Below, in pieces: positions 6,637 through 14,116 of a stretch of DNA of 64,000 bases. The notes under the pieces were generated by a model that made no database searches, had not been told where the DNA came from, and saw nothing but the letters and a program-made list of their open reading frames with translations. The translations under genes were made by a program, and so were the position numbers. Position 1 is the stretch's first letter. The number at the start of each line of letters is the position of its first letter. Source of the DNA: HGM04593 sp045592125 (lineage in GTDB: Bacteria; Bacteroidota; Bacteroidia; Bacteroidales; Bacteroidaceae); the NCBI GenBank assembly GCA_045592125.1, contig JAZNUE010000071.1, forward strand, positions 1 to 64,000. The letters are read 5' to 3'.

Positions 6637-9303
6637 TCATTCCTCACCGAACAGGCTTAGCTGCTCGGGGTTTTCATTATCAGGCTCTTCGGCCACAGGC
6701 TGTTCCGTAACCTCGGGAGGAGGCGGGAATTTCGTGGGCTCAAGCTCAATAATCTCGTCAATCTCGAAGGTTGTAAGGCGCTTGCCCCTGGCCTTGAAGC
6801 TCTTCACGCCAATGAACTCGTCGACCTCAATAACAAGCGGCTCGCGGAAGTTGTCATTGCCGCCGAACATTACCTGAATGCGCGGGAAAGGCGTCTCGGA
6901 GAACCATATGAGCCTGTTGTCCTTGTTCTCGCCAAGGCAGTTCTGCCGGCGCGGGCCATGCTCAAGGGTAAACCGCTTGATATACGGGTAGCCCTGCTGC
7001 GACGCGTCGTAGAGCACTGCGCTCCACACCTTGCCTGGGTCGAACTTCTCAATTACCATAAGGTCGTCCTCGTAGTGGTTGTTAAGGTCCACAGGAGAGA
7101 GATAGAACTCGCCGTTCTTGCGTATTGCAAGTATCTTGTCATCGTTATGGAACTCGCCCAGGAACTCGCCATGCCCGTCAAAGTTTATGCGCAGGATGTC
7201 GCGGTCGAACCACACCTTGCGGCCTCCAAGCGTTGAGATACCGTGCCTCTTGAGCGTAATGCGCAGCACCTCGTTCTTTGTGAGTATGTTGCCCATTGAC
7301 TGGCGCCCCTTGATGGCAATCTCGCTGAAGTCCTTCTCAATTATTGAGTTGCGCAGGCGCGGATTAGGCTTCAGCAGCACCTTAATTACCTCGGCCTCGC
7401 CGTTAGGGTTGGCGGTGAAGTATGCCACCTTTGAGCCCGGAGTACCCTGCGTGAGGTCGTACTCGCGGTCGCGCGTCATGCCCGTAGCGGCAAAGCGCTT
7501 TATATAGTGTATTCCGTTCTTGCCGTCGCGGTAGACAACGTTGTAGATGGTGCGCTTGTCGTTCTTCTTGAACACGTCGACGTGGATAACGTTCTTGCCC
7601 ACAAAGAGTTTCTCGCTCACCTTCACAATCTTGTACTTTCCGTCCTTGTAGAAGAGTATTATGTCGTCAATCTCGGAGCAGTTGGTCACAAGCTCGTCCT
7701 TCTTTAGCGATGTGCCAATGAATCCCTCGGCACGGTTGATGTAGAGCTTCTGGTTGGCCTCGATTACCTTGGCGGCCACAATGGTGTCGAAGTTGCGTAT
7801 CTCGGTGAGGCGCGGATAGCGTGCGCCATACTTCTCCTTGAGCATGGTGAACCACTTTATTGTCACCGCGGTCATCTGCGACAGCTGCTTCTCAATCTCG
7901 GCAATGTCCTTCTTGAGGCGCGCAATGAGCTCATCGGCCTTCTCCTTGTTGAAACGCAGTATGCGTGCCATCTTAATCTCCATGAGGCGCAGCAGGTCGT
8001 CGCGGGTGATTTCGCGCACAAAGTCCTTCTTGTAGGGCTCAAGGCGGCTGTCAATGTGCGCCAGGGCAGTGTCCATGTCGGGCGCCTGCTCAAACTCGCG
8101 GTCCTTGTATATGCGCTCCTCAATGAAAATGCTCTCAAGGGAAGCGAAGTGCAGCTGCTCTAGCAGCTCGCCCTTGCGTATCTGCAGCTCAAGGCGCAGC
8201 AGTTCCTTGGTGCTGTCGACCGAACGGCGCAGCAGCTCGCTCACAGTGAGGAACACCGGAGTGTGGTTGTCGATTACGCAGCAGCATGGGGTAATGCTTA
8301 TCTCGCAGTCGGTGAATGCATAGAGCGCGTCAATGGTCTTGTCGCTTGACACACCTGGCGCAAGGTGAACAAGGATTTCCACCTTGTCCGACGTGTTGTC
8401 GTCCACCTTGCGTATCTTAATCTTGCCGTTATCGGCAGCCTTGAGTATCGACTCAATTATGAGCGGAGTTGTCTTGCCAAAAGGTATCTCGTTAATGGTA
8501 AGCGTCTTGTTATCCTCCGACTTTGTAATCTTGGCACGTATGCGCACTCGGCCCGAGCGGTCGCCGTCGTGGTAGCGCGACACATCCATGCTGCCGCCAG
8601 TCTGGAAGTCGGGGAACAGCTGGAAGGGTTCCTTGCGCAGATAGGATATTGCGGCGTCGCACACCTCATTGAAGTTATGCGGCAGAATCTTTGACGAAAG
8701 GCCCACTGCAATGCCCTCGACACCATGCACAAGCAGCAGCGGGAACTTCACCGGCAGGGTGATTGGTTCCTTGTTGCGGCCGTCATAGGAGAGCTTCCAC
8801 TCTGTTGTCTTGGGGTTGAACACCACGTCATGGGCAAAATGCGAGAGACGCGCCTCAATGTATCGCGGCGCAGCGGCCGAGTCGCCGGTTAGTATGTTGC
8901 CCCAGTTGCCCTGGCAGTCGATGAGATAGTCCTTCTGGCCCATCTGCACCAGCGCGCCGGCAATTGAAGCATCGCCATGAGGGTGGTACTGCATAGTGTG
9001 GCCCACCACGTTGGCAACCTTGTTGTAGCGCCCGTCGTCAAGCTCGCGCATGGCATGCAGAATGCGGCGCTGCACAGGCTTGAGGCCGTCGTAGAGGTGA
9101 GGCACGGCACGCTCGAGGATTACATACGAGGCATAGTCCAGGAACCAGTTCTGGTACATTCCCGTGAGCTTGTGCGTAATGGGGTCGCCGCCACTGTCGG
9201 GGCGGTAGCCGCTATGCTCCACGCTGCCAGTCTCCTCGCCGCCAGCAGCAGGGTTCTCCACAGCACCGTTTGCCTCTTCAATATTCTCGTCAAGTTCGTC
9301 CAT
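6637..9303 (-). CDS. parC: DNA topoisomerase IV subunit A (GyrA/ParC family)
   Basis: Cleaves and rejoins DNA as the A subunit of a type IIA topoisomerase, decatenating chromosomes with ParE. The 888-residue protein has the winged-helix/tower core with KPVQRRILHAM, YHPHGDASI and the catalytic tyrosine in AAPRYIEARL (Tyr148), a coiled-coil region (~430-490), and a C-terminal beta-pinwheel (~530-830). The A-box is degenerate, which together with the ~40-residue acidic N-terminal extension fits the Bacteroidetes ParC type rather than GyrA. The residue matching GyrA Ser83 (after HPHGD) is Ala112. The protein ends EQLSLFGEE; QLSLF equals the sliding-clamp-binding consensus. parE is not adjacent. 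Confidence 0.88.
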   Translation of the reverse strand: MDELDENIEEANGAVENPAAGGEETGSVEHSGYRPDSGGDPITHKLTGMYQNWFLDYASYVILERAVPHLYDGLKPVQRRILHAMRELDDGRYNKVANVVGHTMQYHPHGDASIAGALVQMGQKDYLIDCQGNWGNILTGDSAAAPRYIEARLSHFAHDVVFNPKTTEWKLSYDGRNKEPITLPVKFPLLLVHGVEGIAVGLSSKILPHNFNEVCDAAISYLRKEPFQLFPDFQTGGSMDVSRYHDGDRSGRVRIRAKITKSEDNKTLTINEIPFGKTTPLIIESILKAADNGKIKIRKVDDNTSDKVEILVHLAPGVSSDKTIDALYAFTDCEISITPCCCVIDNHTPVFLTVSELLRRSVDSTKELLRLELQIRKGELLEQLHFASLESIFIEERIYKDREFEQAPDMDTALAHIDSRLEPYKKDFVREITRDDLLRLMEIKMARILRFNKEKADELIARLKKDIAEIEKQLSQMTAVTIKWFTMLKEKYGARYPRLTEIRNFDTIVAAKVIEANQKLYINRAEGFIGTSLKKDELVTNCSEIDDIILFYKDGKYKIVKVSEKLFVGKNVIHVDVFKKNDKRTIYNVVYRDGKNGIHYIKRFAATGMTRDREYDLTQGTPGSKVAYFTANPNGEAEVIKVLLKPNPRLRNSIIEKDFSEIAIKGRQSMGNILTKNEVLRITLKRHGISTLGGRKVWFDRDILRINFDGHGEFLGEFHNDDKILAIRKNGEFYLSPVDLNNHYEDDLMVIEKFDPGKVWSAVLYDASQQGYPYIKRFTLEHGPRRQNCLGENKDNRLIWFSETPFPRIQVMFGGNDNFREPLVIEVDEFIGVKSFKARGKRLTTFEIDEIIELEPTKFPPPPEVTEQPVAEEPDNENPEQLSLFGEE

Positions 9304-9337
9304 ATCAGTAAATGGTATACATTAATTGCACTTAAGC

Positions 9338-9346
9338 GCAAAAATA
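9338..9346 (-). promoter_or_regulatory. -7 box of parC
   Basis: Minus-strand TATTTTTGC, 35 bases upstream of the parC ATG, fits the Bacteroidetes -7 consensus TAnnTTTG. Confidence 0.6.
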
Positions 9347-9551
9347 AACAAAAAATGGCGAAAAGCGAAATTTGGGCTTGCTTTTATGGAACATGAAGCG
9401 GTTTTGGCCATTTTGCAATTCCTTCCGTTCTCACCGCTTTCCGCGCGTTAATATATTTTAACTCTTCGCGGCAACTTAAAACAAGGGTTTCATATTAATT
9501 TTGCAGTTTATAAATAAAAAATAACATAAATTAAGCACAATAGCATCCCTC

Positions 9552-9650
9552 ATGAAAGACTTTACCGGCAAGGAACAGCCGCTTATAAGGGTACGCACAT
9601 GGCAGCCTGCAATACAGCCAGACAAAGCAAAATATAACAGAAACATATGA
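9552..9650 (+). pseudogene. C-terminal remnant of an LPP20-like paralogue
   Basis: The frame MKDFTGKEQPLIRVRTWQPA… (32 codons, stop TGA at 9648-9650) matches the end of the 611-residue protein at 10205-12040, where NPDEPTIIARTWQPDFIDP sits just before the C-terminus. The rest of the gene is absent: the frame is closed by a stop at 9522-9524. Its stop overlaps the start of the next remnant (ATGA), preserving the gene order seen in the intact cluster downstream. This is a deletion remnant of a former tandem copy. Confidence 0.7.
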
Positions 9651-9965
9651 GAAACTACACTTTACCTAGCATCCTGCTGCTTCTTCTTTTTGCAGCGCCT
9701 GCATTCTCGCAGCAGAAGGCAAGGTTCCAATTCTGGAGGCTATATATCCAAAGATGATTACTTTAATGGAAAGTACAGTTATTATTATAATGAATGGTAT
9801 GGCGATTACCTCTACTATCTTCCGGCCTCAGGCGCTGCGCTTGATTTAGGATTCATAATCAAACCGATAAAGGATATTAATGTAAACATTGGAGTGACGC
9901 TTGTGAATGCCTTTAAAGGAACAAACCAGACCGGTGTTCACTTAGGCCTTGGATATAATTTCTAG
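9647..9965 (+). pseudogene. Internally deleted PEGA/surface-protein paralogue
   Basis: The first 28 codons encode a signal peptide and QQKARF, as at the start of the 14117-16555 protein. The frame then shifts near 9727-9735: the other frame continues to 9965 with ALDLGFIIKPIKDINVNIG…GVHLGLGYNF, matching the C-terminal barrel end of the same paralogue (AIDLGFIIKPTKHFNIDIG…GIHIGLGYSF). About 2 kb of the middle is missing and the two ends are out of frame, so no complete protein can be made. Confidence 0.8.
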
Positions 9966-10030
9966 GAACAGAGGCAGGGGGGCACAATGCATCCCAGGGA
10001 GCGTTCCTGCAATGCGAGATGGGATGAAAG

Positions 10031-10081
10031 TTTGCAACTTATAACAAAAAACAGCTATATTTGCATTTTTTAGAAGCTGTT
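10031..10081 (+). promoter_or_regulatory. Promoter and possible operator of the PEGA/caspase cluster
   Basis: TATATTTGC (10056-10064) is a -7 box with TTTGCAAC at 10031 as a -33-like element. The box is framed by a 7-bp inverted repeat, AACAGCT (10050-10056) and AGCTGTT (10075-10081), which could be an operator. The leader to the first ATG is then about 130 nt and has no open frame. Confidence 0.55.
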
Positions 10082-10204
10082 AAATCTATGTCCTTTCAGG
10101 AGTAACCCGCGAAAAAATGCGAACATTATACTTAATAGGAACTTAAACGGTTTCTTGGCCTGTTTACCTACATTTAGACATAAAAACAAAGAATAAAGAG
10201 AGAC

Positions 10205-12040
10205 ATGAGACACACATTCTTGACAACACTATTGCTATTGATTACCATTCCGCTGTGCTCTAACGCCCAGAACTGGGACTACGTGCAGAACCACCCCGAG
10301 GAGTACTACTTTGGCGAGGGGCACGGCAAGACTGCTGAGGAGGCGATGGCATCGCTGATGAATGCGATATCGGGCCAGATTGCCACAAGGGTGACATCGG
10401 AGACCGAGATTAACACCAAGGGAGGCAACACTGAGTTCAAGAACTACATCACCACTTACTCGGGGGTATTCCTCAACAACATTGTATCGCTGCCTTTGGC
10501 GGGCAAGGCGCCCAACCTGATACAGAGGGGGTGGGTGAAGCGCGCCGATGTGGAGCGTATGTTTGCCGAGAGGGCCAACAGCGCAAAGGACTACATAAAG
10601 ATTGCCGACGACCACCTGGCCGAGTACGAGATTAAGGAGGCGCTCGAGAACTACTACTATGCCTACCTGCTGCTGTGCTCGCTGCAGAGTCCCTCTTCGG
10701 TTGAGGACAATAACGGCATAGCCCTTACCACCTCCCTGCCGAACAAGGTCAAGGATATTCTCTCGGACGTGAAAGCAGTGTTCAAGAACGCAGAGAATGT
10801 TGACGACGAGATAGAGATAACGCTAGGCTTCACCTACAAGGGCAAGCCCGTAAAGTCCCTTGAGTACCTTTATAACGACGGCAACGTGGACAACCTTCCA
10901 GGATGTGCAAAAGACGGGATTGGAGTGCTGCGCCTCAAGCAAGGGTACACCGGCAAGGCCTACCACCTGAACATAAGGCACACGTTCAAGCACGAGGCTT
11001 CGTACGACGCAATGCTCAAGAGCGTAGCAAGTCTCACGCCCGACTTTGTGTACAAGGAGAACTATAAGTTTGTGGAGAACACCGGCAGCGCAGCAAAGGC
11101 ACCTGCCGGCGGCAGCAAGCAGCCGGCAGGGAAGAAGGGCAATGCTGGCATAGCGCTTACCCCTACCGCCAGCCAGGTGGTAGCAGACCCGAAACCCTAC
11201 ATGGACTTGCTAGACAATGTGTTCAAGGCAATAAAGAGCAGGCAGTATTCCACTCTCCCCACCTCGAAGTACTTTACCAGCAACGGAAGGGATGTCTTTG
11301 ACAGGCTCATAAAGTATGGCAGGGCAAACATCATTGGCACCCCCGACATACACTTCTTCAAGGGACCGCGCGGAAGCGTTGTGGCACGCGGCCTGCAGAT
11401 GTCGTTCTCGTTCAGCAAAGGCGGCAGCAAGACATTTGTCGAGGATGTTGTATTCGCGTTTAACGAGGAGGGCAAGATTGACAACATTGCATTCGGCCTT
11501 GGCAAGGATGCCACAAACGACCTGCTATGCAAGGACACGCCCAAGTTCACCTACAAGGAGCGCGAGCTTATTGCGGAGTTCCTCGAGAGCTACAAGACCG
11601 CATACTGCCTTGAGAGAAAGGAGTTCATTAAGACAATTTTCTCGGACAGCGCTGTAATAATTACCGGCCATGTGGTAAAAAACAGGAAACCTGCTGTGGG
11701 CAAGGAGAACCAGCCTTACATTAGCAATGATGAGATTGTGTACACACAGCACAACAAGGAACAGTACATGCGCCGCCTTGAGCAGATTTTCAGGAACAAC
11801 GAGTTCATAAACATACATTTTGCCGACAACAAGGTGCAGCCGCTCATAAAGTTCGAGGACAGGCGCCTCTACGGAATTACCATAAGGCAGCACTACACGT
11901 CGTCAAGCTACTCCGACAAGGGATACCTGTTCCTGTATGTCGACATGAGCAACCCCGATGAGCCCACCATCATAGCACGTACCTGGCAGCCGGACTTCAT
12001 TGACCCCGCAGCGGTATTCGGCCTTGATGACCTGGAATAA
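10205..12040 (+). CDS. LPP20-like secreted protein, first gene of the PEGA/caspase cluster
   Basis: A 611-residue exported protein with signal peptide …IPLCSNAQ. Residues ~25-115 (YYFGEGHGKTAEEAMASLMN, then ISGQIATRVTSE) resemble the LPP20/FlgT-type N-terminal fold, in which GEG…A….A…L..I is typical. The central part is beta-rich; a low-complexity linker (APAGGSKQPAGKKGNAG, ~300-320) leads to a C-terminal ~280-residue domain without a family I can name (QYSTLPTSKYFTSNGRDVFD … ARTWQPDFIDP). Function is unknown; a partner role at the envelope with the PEGA proteins behind it is inferred. It lies 25 nt upstream of the next gene, and a broken paralogue lies at 9552-9650. Confidence 0.65.
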   Translation: MRHTFLTTLLLLITIPLCSNAQNWDYVQNHPEEYYFGEGHGKTAEEAMASLMNAISGQIATRVTSETEINTKGGNTEFKNYITTYSGVFLNNIVSLPLAGKAPNLIQRGWVKRADVERMFAERANSAKDYIKIADDHLAEYEIKEALENYYYAYLLLCSLQSPSSVEDNNGIALTTSLPNKVKDILSDVKAVFKNAENVDDEIEITLGFTYKGKPVKSLEYLYNDGNVDNLPGCAKDGIGVLRLKQGYTGKAYHLNIRHTFKHEASYDAMLKSVASLTPDFVYKENYKFVENTGSAAKAPAGGSKQPAGKKGNAGIALTPTASQVVADPKPYMDLLDNVFKAIKSRQYSTLPTSKYFTSNGRDVFDRLIKYGRANIIGTPDIHFFKGPRGSVVARGLQMSFSFSKGGSKTFVEDVVFAFNEEGKIDNIAFGLGKDATNDLLCKDTPKFTYKERELIAEFLESYKTAYCLERKEFIKTIFSDSAVIITGHVVKNRKPAVGKENQPYISNDEIVYTQHNKEQYMRRLEQIFRNNEFINIHFADNKVQPLIKFEDRRLYGITIRQHYTSSSYSDKGYLFLYVDMSNPDEPTIIARTWQPDFIDPAAVFGLDDLE

Positions 12041-12065
12041 CTAGAACTAAAAAGACAAACGACCC

Positions 12066-14078
12066 ATGAAAGACACTAAAGCACTATTTATAACACTGCT
12101 GCTGGCCCTTATGGCAGCACTCCCTGCGTTCTCGCAGCAGAAGCTGAGGTTCCACATAGACTCGTTCAAGGAGAACCCTCTTGACCTTAGCGCCCGTGAG
12201 GCGCCTACATCGCGCGACGACGGTACTGGCGAGCTATATGCGATAATCAAGGTAACCTCGACCGACCCATATGACGACCTCAATGCCTACAGCTTCGACT
12301 TCGGCAAGCTCAAGCATGTCCCCGAGATGAAGAACGGCGAGCTGTGGCTTTACGTGCAGTACGGGGCAAAGAACATAAGCATTGCCCGCAAGGGATACCT
12401 ACCCGTTAACCGCGAGAGCCTGAACACGACACTGCAGCCAGGCAGGGTATACGACATGACCATCAGGCCCGAGGCAAAGAAAGTGCAGAGGCAGATGCTT
12501 CTCTTTGAGGTATCGCCCAAGGACGCCGACGTCTTCATCACCTACAAGGGGAGCGCTCCGGGCGAGGACTACAAGATTTTCGGCAACTCGGGCAAGACCG
12601 ATGTCTCGGGCATGGCCGCAATGAGCCTTGAGCTGGGTACATACACCTACCGCATAATATCGAAGAACTACCATCCCAGCGAAGGTATTGTCACGCTCTC
12701 CCAGAGCAACGGCAAGCACACCGAGCAGGTTACCCTGCGCCCGAACTTCGCCCAGGTTCGCCTCAGCGCCGGTGCCGGTGCCGAAATATACATAAACGAC
12801 GAGAAGGCCGGCACGGGGAACTGGAGCGGCATATTGCCGGCAGGAGTGCACAGCATTGAGTGCCGCAAGAACAGCCACAAGCCCTCAATAGAGACAATTA
12901 CTGTGGTGGCAGGACAGGACATTAGCATACAGCTGCCCTCCCCCACCCCAATCACAGGCACCGTGTCGGTAATGTCGTCGCCGCTAGGAGCAAAGATTAC
13001 AATTGACGGCAAGGACTTCGGCAGCACGCCTAACATAATTGACAACCTTATTATTGGCAAGCATAGCGTTGTGGTATCGAAGAACGGCTACAAGCCTAGC
13101 TCCAGCACGGTAACCATAAACGAAGGGGAGATTACAGAGGTAAACGTGCAGCTCGATGAGAAGCCCCGCGAAGGGACACTACGTGTGAGCAGCACTCCCA
13201 CCGCGGCCAATATTGAGATAAACGGGAAACAGTACGGGAAGACACCGGGCACTTACACAGGCCTGCCTGTAGGATGGTACACAGTGACACTGTCAAAGAC
13301 TGGATACTATAGCAAGACAAAGGATTTCTATGTAGAAGGCGACAGCACAACCAATGCCAATATTAGACTAGAGCCTAGCGAAGGCGTCCTCGAGGTCACC
13401 TCAAGCCCTACGGGCGCTACAGTTGAGGTGCGCGGCAAGTACTACCAGACCCCGGCCACCATCAGCGGCCTCCCGATGGGAAAATACAAGGTAAAGGTTT
13501 CTAAGCCTGGCTACAGGAATGCAAAGCGCGATGTCACGATAACAGGCGGCAGCAACAAAGAGTTCTTCTCGCTCAGCTACAAGCGCAGGAGGAACTTCTT
13601 CAAGTGGTTCAATATTGGAGTCCACGCAGCGGCCGACTATGGGCTCCTGACACTTGACGGCAGCGAGATATCGGTCTTTGGCGTCGGCGCAGGCGCATTG
13701 CTAAGGATTGGCAACACCGAGAGCATATTCAACCTCATTGGCGGCGCCAGGTACTGGTACAGCACATACGTTGACACTGGCATACAGCAGATGACCTACC
13801 CCATCGTGCTTAACTGGAATGTATACAGGGATGATGGTGTCGCAGGCTACATAGGCGTAGGATACGAGTTCGGCGACATAATATCATCGGACTATGAGGA
13901 AACATTCTATTGCGAAAACTGCGGCGGCTACCACGAGAATACCCTGCTGGCACCGTCACAGGACATCATCTTCCAGGCAGGCGCTAGCAACAGGCACTTG
14001 GACTGGAGCTGGTATGTCAGGGTGAGCGTGGACTTTGAGTATGTAGCAATAGGAACCGGAATCACCTACTTCTTCTAA
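12066..14078 (+). CDS. PEGA-repeat surface protein with C-terminal barrel-like domain
   Basis: A 670-residue exported protein (signal peptide …ALPAFSQ). Residues ~24-130 form a Bacteroidales-specific N-terminal domain (GELYAIIKVTS, GELWLYVQYGAKNISI). It is followed by about four to five PEGA-type beta repeats (~145-505), e.g. GTVSVMSSPLGAKITIDG and GTLRVSSTPTAANIEING, each with the KxGYx turn. The last ~150 residues look like outer-membrane beta strands ending GTGITYFF and contain a CENCGGYH motif that could hold a metal. PEGA domains are usually linked to surface layers; the exact role is unknown. Its first third is ~97% identical in DNA to the next gene. Confidence 0.78.
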   Translation: MKDTKALFITLLLALMAALPAFSQQKLRFHIDSFKENPLDLSAREAPTSRDDGTGELYAIIKVTSTDPYDDLNAYSFDFGKLKHVPEMKNGELWLYVQYGAKNISIARKGYLPVNRESLNTTLQPGRVYDMTIRPEAKKVQRQMLLFEVSPKDADVFITYKGSAPGEDYKIFGNSGKTDVSGMAAMSLELGTYTYRIISKNYHPSEGIVTLSQSNGKHTEQVTLRPNFAQVRLSAGAGAEIYINDEKAGTGNWSGILPAGVHSIECRKNSHKPSIETITVVAGQDISIQLPSPTPITGTVSVMSSPLGAKITIDGKDFGSTPNIIDNLIIGKHSVVVSKNGYKPSSSTVTINEGEITEVNVQLDEKPREGTLRVSSTPTAANIEINGKQYGKTPGTYTGLPVGWYTVTLSKTGYYSKTKDFYVEGDSTTNANIRLEPSEGVLEVTSSPTGATVEVRGKYYQTPATISGLPMGKYKVKVSKPGYRNAKRDVTITGGSNKEFFSLSYKRRRNFFKWFNIGVHAAADYGLLTLDGSEISVFGVGAGALLRIGNTESIFNLIGGARYWYSTYVDTGIQQMTYPIVLNWNVYRDDGVAGYIGVGYEFGDIISSDYEETFYCENCGGYHENTLLAPSQDIIFQAGASNRHLDWSWYVRVSVDFEYVAIGTGITYFF

Positions 14079-14116
14079 TACATATTATTACAGCAGGACA
14101 TGCAAATGACAGACAT

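Noticed and set aside
9690..9965. Short 91-codon gene
   Set aside because: Its start is a chance codon; the frame is the severed C-terminus of a larger paralogue and is listed as part of the pseudogene.
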